From the NCBI RefSeq assembly GCF_014203795.1, contig NZ_JACHJU010000001.1:2542001-2606000 (forward strand): a stretch of DNA of 64,000 bases, read 5' to 3'. Of the stretch, positions 1-8,424 are shown one piece after another. Under the pieces are notes generated by a model, which was not told the DNA's origin, ran no database searches, and worked only from the letters and a program-made list of their open reading frames with translations. The position numbers and the translations under genes were made by a program. The number at the start of each line of letters is the position of its first letter. The first letter of the stretch is position 1. Source of the DNA: Streptosporangium album. Its GTDB lineage: Bacteria > Actinomycetota > Actinomycetes > Streptosporangiales > Streptosporangiaceae.

Positions 1-42
1 GGAACAACAAGGCTCCGGGGCGTTTCTGCAGTTCAAGGAGTG

Positions 43-86
43 TGGTCAGGGGCGGGGTCGAACCGCCGACCTTCCGCTTTCCAGGC
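43..86 (-). repeat. Second copy of the tRNA-Phe 3' half (att-like repeat)
   Basis: This stretch repeats the 3' half of the tRNA-Phe gene at 1055-1128. About 40 bp are identical (41-80 against 1053-1092), and the match continues for a few bases with one mismatch at the anticodon. The 5' half of a tRNA is absent, so it is not a functional gene. A GC-rich tract followed by TTT at about 12-24 also resembles the terminator found beyond the intact tRNA. Such 3'-end duplications are the usual scar of site-specific integration into a tRNA gene. Confidence 0.75.
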
Positions 87-268
87 GTGACGATCGCCCT
101 GCTCACCCACTGCGGCCTGGGAGTAGAAGGATGCCGGCGGCGCCTCATGTACGGCTGTGGTCGGTGGACGTTGCCGTCAGCGTTGCCGTCGACGACATCG
201 GATTCACCGGCGAATAGGCCGTTCGTAATGATGTAGCACGTCGAGACACGGAAGGCTACATTGAATGC

Positions 269-550
269 ATGAAGACGATTACCCAGCGCGAGTTCCGCAA
301 CAACTCCGCAGCCGTCATGGACGCGGTGGAGGCGGGCGAGGTCTACCACATCACCCGCAATGGCATCGAGGTCGCCGAATTGCGGCCCCTGGCCCGCAGA
401 CGGCGCCTGACCGCGGAGGAACTGGTCGCCCGCCATCGCCGGCTACCGCGTGTGGACTATGAGCACATGCGTCAGGAAGCCGACGAGTTCTTCGGCACGG
501 AAGATCGCGTCGGCGACGGCAACGATCCCTGGGAGCGCAACCATGCCTGA
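269..550 (+). CDS. Phd/YefM-type antitoxin
   Basis: The 93-residue protein opens with [20 protein letters not shown] and continues [16 protein letters not shown]. That is the Phd/YefM beta-alpha-alpha-beta dimerisation and DNA-binding fold. The acidic C-terminal half (about residues 45-93) should be the toxin-binding tail. Family members neutralise their toxin and repress their own operon. The gene overlaps the downstream PIN-domain gene by 8 bp, the classic antitoxin-first arrangement. A second in-frame ATG lies only 4 bp upstream in another frame, so the start is taken from the Phd homology. The pair sits between the two tRNA-Phe copies. Confidence 0.85.
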   Translation: MKTITQREFRNNSAAVMDAVEAGEVYHITRNGIEVAELRPLARRRRLTAEELVARHRRLPRVDYEHMRQEADEFFGTEDRVGDGNDPWERNHA

Positions 551-947
551 CCGTGACGAGTCCGGGGTGCTCGACACCTGCACTTACATCGATCTGGATC
601 TGATCGACCCAGCGCGGTTGCCGACCATCCCGGAGATTACCGCGATCACCCTCGCTGAACTCCACCAAGGCGTCGCCATGGCCAAAAGCGCTGGAACCAG
701 AGCCGCACGCATGGAGAAACTAGGGGCAGCTGTCACCGACTTCGAACCGCTGCCCTTCGACGGCGACGCTGCCACCCGCTACGGGACCCTGGTGGCCCTC
801 ACGATCGCCGCCGATCGCGACCCACGCCCTCGCAGAATGGATCTGATGATCGCAGCGGTGGCATCCACTCGAGGCCTGCCGCTCTACACGCGCAACGACG
901 CCGACTTTAAGGGGCTCGAAGGCATCGTGACCGTAGTGTCCGTGTGA
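543..947 (+). CDS. PIN-domain (VapC-like) toxin ribonuclease
   Basis: The 134-residue protein fits a PIN-domain endoribonuclease. Expected acidic metal-binding residues are visible: Asp in [10 protein letters not shown], Glu in ITLAELHQG, Asp in [10 protein letters not shown] and Asp in [11 protein letters not shown] toxins of this family usually cleave tRNA or rRNA and are held inactive by the cognate antitoxin. The ATG at 543 was chosen because it overlaps the antitoxin stop by 8 bp, which suggests translational coupling. An upstream start at 450 lies inside the antitoxin and adds no PIN sequence. The RNA target cannot be read from sequence. Confidence 0.85.
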   Translation: MPDRDESGVLDTCTYIDLDLIDPARLPTIPEITAITLAELHQGVAMAKSAGTRAARMEKLGAAVTDFEPLPFDGDAATRYGTLVALTIAADRDPRPRRMDLMIAAVASTRGLPLYTRNDADFKGLEGIVTVVSV

Positions 948-1007
948 CGATTCCGCAGAGCGCACCAAGGGCCTGGAATCGCCATCGTCGTCAAGCACAA
1001 CGAAGAA

Positions 1008-1034
1008 CGCCCCGGCCGTGATCGGCTCGGGGCG
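1008..1034 (-). terminator. Probable terminator of the tRNA-Phe/Asp/Glu cluster
   Basis: CGCCCCG (1008-1014) and CGGGGCG (1028-1034) form a 7-bp GC stem just beyond the 3' end of tRNA-Phe on the minus strand. On that strand it is followed by TTCTT. Placement and orientation suit a terminator for the minus-strand tRNA cluster. Confidence 0.6.
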
Positions 1035-1054
1035 TTTGTGCTGCTCAGCTGCTG

Positions 1055-1128
1055 TGGTCAGGGGCGGGGTCGAACCGCCGACCTTCCGCTTTTCAGGCGG
1101 ACGCTCGTACCAACTGAGCTACCTGACC
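1055..1128 (-). tRNA. tRNA-Phe(GAA)
   Basis: Read on the minus strand, the sequence folds into a complete cloverleaf. The acceptor stem GGTCAGG pairs with CCTGACC, the D arm is TAGCTCAGTTGG, the anticodon loop CTGAAAA gives anticodon GAA, and the T arm contains GTTCGACCC. CCA is not encoded. Its 3' half is duplicated at 43-86. Confidence 0.95.
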
Positions 1129-1156
1129 TCGGTGGTGGATCGAACACCTACCAGAG

Positions 1157-1230
1157 CGGTCCTGACGGGACTTGAACCCGCGACCTCCACCTTGACAGGG
1201 TGGCGAGCACTCCAACTGCTCTACAGGACC
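1157..1230 (-). tRNA. tRNA-Asp(GTC)
   Basis: A minus-strand cloverleaf has acceptor GGTCCTG pairing with CAGGACC, anticodon loop CTGTCAA (anticodon GTC) and T-loop sequence GTTCAAGTC. It lies 28 bp upstream of tRNA-Phe in the same transcript direction. Confidence 0.95.
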
Positions 1231-1336
1231 TTGCTTTGGTCGGAAGTTTTCACTTCCGTCCTTCTTGCCTTGCTAGGTTACCAGTTCTTCGGAGGTCCGC
1301 GACCTGCCGTTTCCCTGGCGAGCCTTCGCTCGACCG

Positions 1337-1409
1337 TGCCCCCAACGGGATTCGAACCCGTGTCGCCGCCTTGAAAGGGCGGTGTCCTAGGCCACTAGAC
1401 GATGGGGGC
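1337..1409 (-). tRNA. tRNA-Glu(TTC)
   Basis: A minus-strand cloverleaf has acceptor GCCCCCA pairing with TGGGGGC, anticodon loop CTTTCAA (anticodon TTC) and T arm GGTTCGAATCC. Glu-Asp-Phe is a common tRNA order in actinobacteria and suggests co-transcription. Confidence 0.95.
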
Positions 1410-1501
1410 TCGGAATTCACATTCCGTTCCGTTGCCGTCTTCCGCTGGAGACCTCTGAAGCATAGGGGACTTTTGCCCCGATGCCAAAGCGGCTTCCCGG
1501 C

Positions 1502-3001
1502 TTAAGGCGACGTGGTGCCGCTGAGCGAACCCGTCGGAGACGGGACACTTGTCGGCCCAGGAGAAATTGTACGGCCAGGGTCGGTCTCAACGTGACGTTC
1601 GATCTGAACCGACTGCTCGCCGAGGCCTCCCAAAGTGATGTCGTCCCAGGCCCGGAGGCGATGCGTCTTCCGGTCGAAGTACAGAACCGAGGCCGCGACG
1701 GGGGTGGGTTCGTCGTGTTCCAGGGCACGCAGGCCGGCGCCGCCGGTGGAGCCCTGGACGAGGAGACGGGTCCCCGAGGGGAGCAGTTCGGTGGATCGCG
1801 CGTGGGTGTGGCCCGAGAGGATCATCGGCGCCGTGCCGGAGAACTCCCTGGCGATCGACGGATCATGCACCGCCACCAGGTCGACCGGCTTGAACGCCTG
1901 ACCGAGCCGCATTGCGTGGGCGCGTCCCAGAGCCGTGAGGGATGCGGGGTCGGAGTCGACGTCCACGGTCTTGTCGGGGGTGAACCGGGGGTCGCCCAGT
2001 CCGTAGATGCGTAGCCCCGCCACCGACTTGACGGAGTCGTCGAGGACGACCGCGTTCTTCTGCTTGTCCACGGCTCGCTGGGTGGCCTTGGAGTCGTGGT
2101 TGCCCCTGACGAAGACGTACGGCACGTCAAAGCTGCCGATCTCCTCGACGAACCTGTCCTCGGGTCCGGTCCCGTGGTCGGTCAGGTCGCCGGTGTCCAC
2201 GATCGCGTCGACCTTGAACTGCTTGGTTACCGAGTGCATGAGGTTCCACGCTATGGGGCTGAGATGGATGTCGGAGACGTGAAGCACCCGGATCGACTCG
2301 GGATCGGAGTCGTAGACCGGCAGGGCCGAGACCGCGTCGTAGAGCTGGGAGACGTTGTTGACCAGCTTGGCGAGCTGGGCCCGGTAGGACTCGAACCTGG
2401 TCACGATCGACTCGGCGTCACCCACCAGGGACGGCGCCCCGGCCAGCAGACCGGTGTATTTCGGCTCCACCACCGCGTTGGGCCGGAAGGTCAGGAGGGC
2501 GGCCGCGCCCGTACCGGCGATCATGACCGTGGCGCTCAGCAGGCCCGCCAGGGCAGGTCCGGGACGGCGGAAGACGATCAGCGAGGTGAGGAGAGCCCCG
2601 GCCAGACCGCAGAGAGCGGCGCGCAGGACCAGCGTTCTGACCCCTTCGCGCAGCTCCTTCTCCAGCAGCGCGGGGAGCTGGTCGGAGAAGCGGGGGTCCT
2701 CCAGCAGCACACCGGCCCGGGCGGTGTTGATGTTCTCAAGGGTGATGCGCAGGCCGATCGGGGCGTTGTGCGTGTCGAACAGGAGCGTGCCCAGCGGGTG
2801 GGCGTCCACGACGGTCTCCCCCGACCAGGAGGGCTCGGCAGACATGCCGACCTCCACGGGGCCGACGTTGGCGTGCACCGCACCGCCGAGGGCGATGCCC
2901 AGCCAGGCTCCGCCCGCGGCGACGATCACGACTGTCAGTGCACGTACGGCGCGCCCCGTCGCGAAGCGACGGAGCCTCTGGGTCCAGGGCGTGATGTCCA
3001 T
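1502..3001 (-). CDS. Membrane-anchored calcineurin-like metallophosphoesterase
   Basis: The 499-residue protein has an N-terminal hydrophobic segment (about residues 18-38). A second hydrophobic region lies at about 125-170. The C-terminal half is a metallophosphoesterase domain with its signature motifs in order: VSDIHLSP (Asp, His), DTGDLTDHG (Asp), RGNHDS (Asn-His) and SGHTHAR (His-His). These residues hold two metal ions and hydrolyse phosphoester bonds. The predicted topology is a membrane anchor with the catalytic domain on one face. The substrate is unknown. It is transcribed away from the zincin gene at 3036, leaving only about 34 bp for both promoters. Confidence 0.85.
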   Translation of the reverse strand: MDITPWTQRLRRFATGRAVRALTVVIVAAGGAWLGIALGGAVHANVGPVEVGMSAEPSWSGETVVDAHPLGTLLFDTHNAPIGLRITLENINTARAGVLLEDPRFSDQLPALLEKELREGVRTLVLRAALCGLAGALLTSLIVFRRPGPALAGLLSATVMIAGTGAAALLTFRPNAVVEPKYTGLLAGAPSLVGDAESIVTRFESYRAQLAKLVNNVSQLYDAVSALPVYDSDPESIRVLHVSDIHLSPIAWNLMHSVTKQFKVDAIVDTGDLTDHGTGPEDRFVEEIGSFDVPYVFVRGNHDSKATQRAVDKQKNAVVLDDSVKSVAGLRIYGLGDPRFTPDKTVDVDSDPASLTALGRAHAMRLGQAFKPVDLVAVHDPSIAREFSGTAPMILSGHTHARSTELLPSGTRLLVQGSTGGAGLRALEHDEPTPVAASVLYFDRKTHRLRAWDDITLGGLGEQSVQIERHVETDPGRTISPGPTSVPSPTGSLSGTTSP

Positions 3002-3035
3002 GCGGCTTTCCCCTTACCCGAAAACACGGGGCACA

Positions 3036-3386
3036 ATGACAGGTGTGATCGAGGTCTCGAGAGAGAAGTTCGAAGAGCTCGTGGCCGACGCACTGGACAC
3101 GATCCCTCCCAAGCTGACGAGAGTCATGGACAACGTGGTCGTGGTGGTGGTGGACGACCCACCGGAGCCGAACCTGCTGGGGCTTTACACCGGGATCCCA
3201 CTTACCGAGCGGGGTGACTGGTACGCAGGAGTGTTACCCGACCGGATCGAGATCTACCGCAACCCGATCTGTTCGATATGCGAAACCGAAGATGAGGTGG
3301 TGCAAGAGGTGCGGATAACGGTTGTCCACGAGATCGCCCACCATTTCGGCATCGACGACGACAAGCTGCACGCTCTCGGCTGGTAG
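3036..3386 (+). CDS. Small zincin-like metallopeptidase (PF06262-type)
   Basis: The 116-residue protein ends with VVHEIAHHFGIDDDKLHALGW. This contains the HExxH zinc motif plus a downstream acidic residue typical of the small metallopeptidase family Zincin_1 (old name DUF1025). Full-length family members are about 110-130 residues, so it is complete. The ATG at 3036 was taken; an in-frame GTG at 3045 is also possible. Much longer in-frame extensions to the left run antisense through the phosphoesterase gene and were rejected. No substrate is known for the family. Confidence 0.8.
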   Translation: MTGVIEVSREKFEELVADALDTIPPKLTRVMDNVVVVVVDDPPEPNLLGLYTGIPLTERGDWYAGVLPDRIEIYRNPICSICETEDEVVQEVRITVVHEIAHHFGIDDDKLHALGW

Positions 3387-3555
3387 TCAAAGCCGCATTA
3401 CATACCGGCCTTTCGGATGCCCGATATTTACTGATTTAAAATTACAGCTTGCATGAGTTTGATTGCTTTCAGTTGCGCGCCGGCAATTCTACGGGCACCG
3501 TAGGTTACGCATCGAACACCGACAGTCAATGCTCCTGCGAGCCCAGCGGAGTCCT

Positions 3556-4851
3556 ATGGCGGCCACCAGGTCCGGCCGGCTACCCGGGCGGCACCGCCGC
3601 CCGACCGAACGCCAAGCCACTTATGGCGAGGTCATCGCCATCAGGGAGTTTCGCGCGCTCTGGATCGGCCAGGCACTCTCCCTCCTCGGCGATCAGCTCT
3701 CGCGGGTGGCGCTCTCCGTGCTCGTGTTCGAACGGACGGAATCGCCACTGGCCACCGCGTCGGTCTACGCGTTGACCTATCTGCCGCCGATCATCGGCGG
3801 CCCGCTGCTCGCGGGTCTCGCGGACCGCTACGCCCGGCGGTACATCATGATCGTATGTGACCTGATCCGGGCCGGTCTGGTCGCGCTCATGGCCATCCCC
3901 GGCACCTCGTTCACCGTGCTGTGCGTGCTGGTCTTCTGGGTGGTGCTGCTCAGCGCCCCGTTCTCGGCCGCCAGGGCCGCGCTGCTCCCCGAGCTCCTCG
4001 AAGGCGACCGCTATGTCGCGGGCTCAGCCCTGCAGAACATGACCAACCAGGGTGCACAGATGCTGGGCTTCGCCCTCGGCGGCGCCTTGATCATGGCGAT
4101 GGGACCATACCGCGCGCTGGCACTGGACGCCTCCACGTTCCTCGCCTCCGCGCTCATCCTGGTCTCGGGAGTACGGCGGCGCCCCGCTCCTCTCGGCGCC
4201 GGCGGCGATCGGCCCTCCATGTGGGCCATGACCCGGGCCGGAGCCAGACTCGTCTTCGGCGATCCACGGCTGCGTACGCTGGTGCTGTTCGCCTGGCTGT
4301 GCGGGTTCTACGTGCTTCCCGAGGGGATCGCCACCCCCTACGCCGCAACTCTGACCGACGACCCGCAGCAGATCTCGTTCGTCGCCGGTCTGCTGATGGG
4401 GGCGATGCCGACCGGAACGGTCATCGGCGCGTTCCTGTTCAGCCGGTACGTCACGCCGTCAAAACGGCTCCGCGCGATGGGCGCGATGGCGATGCTGACC
4501 TGTGCGCCGCTGATCCTGTGCGCGATGGAACCGCCGCTCACCGTGGTGCTCGCCCTGTGGTTCGTCTCGGGCATCGGTGGCGCCTACCAGCTCGCGGCGA
4601 ATGCCGCGTTCGTGCAGTGTGTGCCCCCAGAGCGGCGGGGCCTGGCCTTCGGGCTCGTGCAGTCGGGCCTGCTGGCCTCTCAGGGCATCGGCATCCTCAT
4701 CGGCGGGGCCGTCGCCGACGAGATCGGCCCCGCACATGTGGTGGCACTGGCCGGCGCGGCGGGACTGTGCGTCGCGGCCGCGCTGGCCATGATCTGGATC
4801 GGGTCCTGCAAGGAGATCATCGAGAAGGTCCGCGCTGAGGTGACTGCCTGA
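3556..4851 (+). CDS. Major facilitator superfamily transporter
   Basis: The 431-residue protein is strongly hydrophobic with about 12 predicted membrane segments. It opens its core with FRALWIGQALSLLGDQLSRV and carries the MFS loop 2-3 signature in GLADRYARRYIMI. The type resembles the enterobactin-exporter/MFS_3 group of drug or siderophore effluxers. The substrate is not predictable. The ATG at 3556 has GGAG four bases upstream. A longer reading from 3463 adds a non-hydrophobic arginine-rich stretch and is less likely. The stop is 1 bp from the convergent PspC gene stop. An AT-rich stretch at about 3390-3460 is the likely promoter. Confidence 0.85.
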   Translation: MAATRSGRLPGRHRRPTERQATYGEVIAIREFRALWIGQALSLLGDQLSRVALSVLVFERTESPLATASVYALTYLPPIIGGPLLAGLADRYARRYIMIVCDLIRAGLVALMAIPGTSFTVLCVLVFWVVLLSAPFSAARAALLPELLEGDRYVAGSALQNMTNQGAQMLGFALGGALIMAMGPYRALALDASTFLASALILVSGVRRRPAPLGAGGDRPSMWAMTRAGARLVFGDPRLRTLVLFAWLCGFYVLPEGIATPYAATLTDDPQQISFVAGLLMGAMPTGTVIGAFLFSRYVTPSKRLRAMGAMAMLTCAPLILCAMEPPLTVVLALWFVSGIGGAYQLAANAAFVQCVPPERRGLAFGLVQSGLLASQGIGILIGGAVADEIGPAHVVALAGAAGLCVAAALAMIWIGSCKEIIEKVRAEVTA

Positions 4852-4852
4852 G

Positions 4853-5359
4853 TCACGCCTGGGGCTTCGAATCACCGTCGTGTTGGGGCGCCGTGTTCTG
4901 CGGGGCCGGGGTCGCGGGGTACGGCTGCGCGGGGTCCTGATGGGTCGGATACTGCGGTTCCGGGTTCTGGTAGGCGGGGTACGGCTGCGCGGGGTCCTGA
5001 TGGGTCGGATACTGCGGGGCCCGGTCCTGGTGGGTGGCCTTGCTCCAGCTCTGTTCGGCCTTGGCCCAGCCCTGCTCGGCCTTGGACCTCGCGTCCTGCC
5101 AGACCGGGTTGTCCTTGTTCTTGTCGACCAGGTCCTGGACGATCGAACTGTTCTTGCCCTCGTCGGGCAGGAGCAGCCAGCCGATCGCGTAGATCCCCAC
5201 CCCGAGGCCACCGAAGAAGCTGGCGATGGCGAGGGCCACACGGATGATGTTGGGGTCGATTCCGGTGTAGCGTCCGAGACCGGAGGCCACCCCCGCAATG
5301 ATGCGCCCGTCCCTGGTCCTGCGGAGCTGCTTGACACCCGAGAAGTCGTTTTCGTTCAT
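4853..5359 (-). CDS. PspC-domain membrane protein with C-terminal repeats
   Basis: The first 70 residues form a PspC domain, with LRRTRDGRIIAGVASGLGRY followed by a hydrophobic segment ending AIGWLLLPDEG. The rest is low-complexity and rich in Gln, Pro and Tyr. It contains two copies of a roughly 20-residue unit (APQYPTHQDPAQPYP), reflected in DNA as a near-identical repeat at 60-bp spacing (about 4917-5018). PspC proteins act in envelope-stress signalling; in actinobacteria many are small stand-alone membrane proteins. The repeat tail has no clear family and may be a flexible cytoplasmic or surface linker. Confidence 0.85.
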   Translation of the reverse strand: MNENDFSGVKQLRRTRDGRIIAGVASGLGRYTGIDPNIIRVALAIASFFGGLGVGIYAIGWLLLPDEGKNSSIVQDLVDKNKDNPVWQDARSKAEQGWAKAEQSWSKATHQDRAPQYPTHQDPAQPYPAYQNPEPQYPTHQDPAQPYPATPAPQNTAPQHDGDSKPQA

Positions 5360-5480
5360 GCCTTAAGACTGCCCGCTGAGGAGCCTCGATTACATCGGGA
5401 TTCTCCCTGGCAGCACCCTGACATCCCTCCCCGGAACACCGGCAATACCCTGACAGGGGCCGACGAGAGAGGAACATCCC

Positions 5481-6638
5481 ATGGACGACCTTCTGCGCAT
5501 CGACGACGGACTCTCCGAGGAACAACGTCTCATCCGCGACACCGTGAAGAAGTGCGTGACAGACAGAGTCCTTCCCCACGTGGGCGACTGGTTCGAGGAG
5601 GCCGTCTTCCCCGCCCGTGAACTCGCCCCGGTCCTCGGCTCACTCGGCGTGCTGGGCATGCACCTTGAGGGGTACGGCTGCGCGGGGCTGGACGCCGTCT
5701 CCTACGGCGTCGCCTGCCGGGAGCTGGAGGCGGGGGATTCGGGCCTGCGGTCGTTCGTCTCCGTACAGGGCTCACTGGCCATGTTCCCGATCTGGAAGTA
5801 CGGCTCCGCCGAGCAGAAGGAGGAGTGGCTGCCCCGAATGGCCGCGGGGGAGGCCATCGGCTGCTTCGGTCTCACCGAGCCCGACCACGGCTCCGACCCC
5901 GCCAATATGCGCACCAACGCCAAACAGGACTCCTCCGGCGACTGGATCCTCAACGGCGCCAAAATGTGGATCACCAACGGCTCCATCGCCGACGTCGCGG
6001 TGGTCTGGGCCCAGACCGAGGACGGCATCCGCGGCTTCGTGGTCCCCTCCGACACGCCCGGCTTCTCAGCGCCGGAGATCCACAAGAAGTTGTCCCTGCG
6101 GGCTTCGGTGACCTCGTCTCTGTACTTCGACAACGTCCGTCTTCCCGCGTCAGCCGTACTGCCCGGGGTCCGTGGTCTGAAAGGTCCGCTGTCGTGCCTG
6201 TCCGAGGCCCGTTACGGCATCCTGTGGGGCGTCGTGGGCGCGGCTCGCGCCTGCCTGGAGTCGGCCGTCGACTACTCCAAGACACGCGTGCAGTTCGACA
6301 GGCCCATCGGAGGCTTCCAGCTCACCCAGGAGAAGCTCGCCTGGATGTATGTGGGCGTGGGCCAGTCTCAGCTCACCGCGCTTCACCTGGGCCGTCTGAA
6401 GGACGCCGGCGCCCTCACCCCTCAGCAGGTCAGTTTCGGCAAGCTCGCCAACGTCCGCGCCGCTCTGGACATCGCCCGCCAGGCGCGCTCGATCCTCGGC
6501 GGTAACGGCATCACGCTGGAGTATCCAGTGATCCGGCACATGAACAACCTGGAGAGTGTCCTGACGTACGAGGGCACCGAGGAAATCCATGTCCTCACCC
6601 TGGGCAGGGCGCTCACCGGCCTGGACGCCTTCCACTGA
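5481..6638 (+). CDS. Acyl-CoA dehydrogenase, glutaryl-CoA dehydrogenase type
   Basis: The 385-residue protein has the full acyl-CoA dehydrogenase layout. FAD and substrate motifs appear in GCFGLTEPDHGSDPANM and KMWITNGSIADVAVVW. The C-terminal helical domain contains RPIGGFQLTQEKLAWM, ARSILGGNGITLEYPVIRHM and LESVLTYEGTEEIH. The Glu of TYEGT is the catalytic base of this subfamily. These motifs match glutaryl-CoA dehydrogenase, which oxidises and decarboxylates glutaryl-CoA to crotonyl-CoA in lysine and tryptophan breakdown. Assignment to the exact substrate is by motif resemblance only. GAGAGAGGAACATCCC precedes the ATG. No lysine-pathway genes are nearby, so it stands alone. Confidence 0.85.
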   Translation: MDDLLRIDDGLSEEQRLIRDTVKKCVTDRVLPHVGDWFEEAVFPARELAPVLGSLGVLGMHLEGYGCAGLDAVSYGVACRELEAGDSGLRSFVSVQGSLAMFPIWKYGSAEQKEEWLPRMAAGEAIGCFGLTEPDHGSDPANMRTNAKQDSSGDWILNGAKMWITNGSIADVAVVWAQTEDGIRGFVVPSDTPGFSAPEIHKKLSLRASVTSSLYFDNVRLPASAVLPGVRGLKGPLSCLSEARYGILWGVVGAARACLESAVDYSKTRVQFDRPIGGFQLTQEKLAWMYVGVGQSQLTALHLGRLKDAGALTPQQVSFGKLANVRAALDIARQARSILGGNGITLEYPVIRHMNNLESVLTYEGTEEIHVLTLGRALTGLDAFH

Positions 6639-6746
6639 CACCGTCCTCACATGGCGCCGGCCCTGCACCGGACAGGGCTTTCCGCCGAGACGGATCTCGG
6701 GCGAGGCGTCCACCAGATGCGGACGCCTCGCCCGTGGCTTCCGGGC

Positions 6747-7370
6747 CTACCGCTGCCGGGCCTGCCTCTGCGGCAGGCCGCTGGGACGCCAGTCGGGGGC
6801 CTGGGCCGCTCTGTCGAGCTCGCTCTGCCAGGAGAGGCCGCGGCTCAGGTAGAAGCGGAGCAGATCGGCGGTGGCGTGGGCGTCGGGCAGCGCGGCATGG
6901 GCGTTCGAGAGCGAGATGCCAGCACGCTCGCAGCAGGCGCCGAGGGTCCACTTCCCGCCGGGGACGAAGTCGGGCGCGAGCCGCTGTGTGCACAAGGTCT
7001 CGGTCAGCCAGTGGCTGCCCGGGAGGACTTTGAGGAAACGCAGGTCGAAGGAGATGTTGTGGGCTACCAGGACCCGCCCGGCGATGCGCTGCCACACCTC
7101 GTCCAGCACCTCCTCGATCACCGGCGCGCCCGCGACCATCTCCTGGGTGATGCCGTGGACATGCACCGCCCCGGTGGCCCGGCGGGGGTTGATCAGCGAG
7201 TGCCACTCGTCGACGGTCGAACCGTCGGCGTCCAGGGAGACGAGCGCGATCTCACAGATCTGGTCCCCCTTGGCAGGTGAGAAGCCCGTGGTCTCCACGT
7301 CGACCACGACATACCCCTGCCGCGCGGCCACACGGGCACCGCCCGCGGGCTCGAATCCCGAGCTCGTCAT
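6747..7370 (-). CDS. DEDDh-family 3'-5' exonuclease (DnaQ-like)
   Basis: The exonuclease motifs are clear: VVVDVETTG (ExoI, Asp and Glu), AHNISFDLRFL (ExoII, Asp) and HAALPDAHAT (ExoIII, His and Asp). The fold is that of DNA polymerase III epsilon and related repair or RNA-processing exonucleases. At 207 residues it is the usual size of stand-alone actinobacterial proteins of this type. The start was set at the ATG at 7370; a 25-codon extension to 7445 lacks family sequence. It is convergent with the acyl-CoA dehydrogenase gene and lies head to head with tRNA-Lys. Confidence 0.8.
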   Translation of the reverse strand: MTSSGFEPAGGARVAARQGYVVVDVETTGFSPAKGDQICEIALVSLDADGSTVDEWHSLINPRRATGAVHVHGITQEMVAGAPVIEEVLDEVWQRIAGRVLVAHNISFDLRFLKVLPGSHWLTETLCTQRLAPDFVPGGKWTLGACCERAGISLSNAHAALPDAHATADLLRFYLSRGLSWQSELDRAAQAPDWRPSGLPQRQARQR

Positions 7371-7486
7371 ATGGCCACTGTATGAGAGCCGGCTCCCGCC
7401 CTGACTGTCATCGGGCAAACAGGTGATCGCCCGCAGGCCTGGCAACGGGCGTTAGTGGACACTATCCTCGGTACGCTGTCTTCAGC

Positions 7487-7562
7487 GGGGCGTTAGCTCA
7501 ATGGTTAGAGCTGCGGACTTTTAATCCGTAGGTTCTGGGTTCGAGTCCCAGGCGCCCTACCA
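7487..7562 (+). tRNA. tRNA-Lys(TTT), CCA encoded
   Basis: A full cloverleaf is present: acceptor GGGGCGT, D arm TAGCTCAATGGTTAGAGC, anticodon loop CTTTTAA (TTT), T arm GGTTCGAGTCC and encoded CCA at 7560-7562. The last 45 bp, from the anticodon loop to CCA, are repeated exactly at 10119-10163. The gene therefore served as an integration site whose 3' end was restored by the incoming element. Confidence 0.95.
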
Positions 7563-7625
7563 GCAAAAACGGTGGTCATCGACCTTGCCCGAAAGGGCGA
7601 TGACAGCCACCTTTGACAGCCAAGA

Positions 7626-7651
7626 GGCCGGACCCCACCAGGAGTCCGGCC
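7626..7651. terminator. Hairpin between tRNA-Lys and the integrase remnant
   Basis: GGCCGGAC (7626-7633) and GTCCGGCC (7644-7651) form a perfect 8-bp stem between convergent genes. It could end transcription from either side. No long T-run follows. Confidence 0.5.
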
Positions 7652-7668
7652 ATTCGTGCGTTCTCTGA

Positions 7669-8310
7669 TCATCCGAACAGCTTCTTGGCGACCGCATCGA
7701 CGGCCGCTCGTTCGATGTCCGGGAGCACGTGCGTGTACGTGTTCATGGTCAGCCCGATCTGACTGTGACCTAACGTCTTCATCACGGTCCGAGGTGAGGC
7801 CCCGGAGGCGAGCAGGAACGAGGCGCAGGCATGGCGGAGATCATGAAGCCTCAGCCAGTCGAGCCCCGCTCTCTTCCGGGTGGCCCGCCACCGGGTGCTG
7901 AGGTTGCCCGGTTCGATGGGCGTTCCGATCGTGGAGGGGAAGACGAGCCCGAGGTTCTGCCACCGCTTGCCCGCGGCGAGCTGTTCGGCCGCCTGAGCCC
8001 GCTTGTGCTTGCGGAGCGCCGCCAAGGTCGGTTCCGACGCGGGGACGACTCGGCGAGACCGGTCCGTCTTGGGGTCGACGAATTGAAGGGAGCCGTCCGC
8101 CCGCTGGAGCGTCTGCCGTACGGCGAGCAGTCCGTTGGCGAAATCGATGTCCTCCCAGCGGAGCCCGAGCAGTTCCCCACACCGCAGGCCAAGCGTCAAC
8201 GCGCAGATCCAGAAGGCTTCGAGCCGATCGTCTTTGATCACGGCGAGCAGCCGCTTGGTCTCCTCGATCGTGAGCACTTTGGCCTCCTCCCTGCACTCGG
8301 CCGATGGCAT
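7669..8310 (-). pseudogene. Tyrosine recombinase (integrase), N-terminus missing
   Basis: The 213-residue reading frame is the catalytic domain of a phage/ICE-type tyrosine integrase. It contains LRCGELLGLRWEDI (first Arg), HDLRHACASF (His-x-x-Arg), LGHSQIGLTMNTYTHV (His and the nucleophilic Tyr). Complete integrases of this group are about 370-420 residues with an arm-binding and SAM-like core-binding domain. Those domains are absent here. The ATG used is internal to the family alignment, so the gene is 5'-truncated. It lies 106 bp from the left att site. Catalytic residues survive, but without the DNA-binding half it is unlikely to function. Confidence 0.8.
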
Positions 8311-8424
8311 GCTCGCGCCGATCTCCTACGAACAGGTCTCGGCACGTTCGGTAACAGAGGCGGCATGAGCCGCCGCGATTTCCCGATCAAGAACCCCGCG
8401 CGGGCCGGGGATGCGCCGCGCAGC

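Noticed and set aside
43..86. Second functional tRNA-Phe
   Set aside because: The 5' half (acceptor strand and D arm) is missing, so no cloverleaf can form.
1018..1374. Open frame reading GGVEPPTFRFSG and LEPATSTLTG
   Set aside because: These are translations of the antisense strand of tRNA genes, a common annotation error.
2096..3217. 373-codon plus-strand frame
   Set aside because: Antisense to the metallophosphoesterase gene, which carries all catalytic motifs.
4915..5020. CRISPR-like repeat
   Set aside because: Only two tandem units, in frame inside the PspC gene and without spacers.
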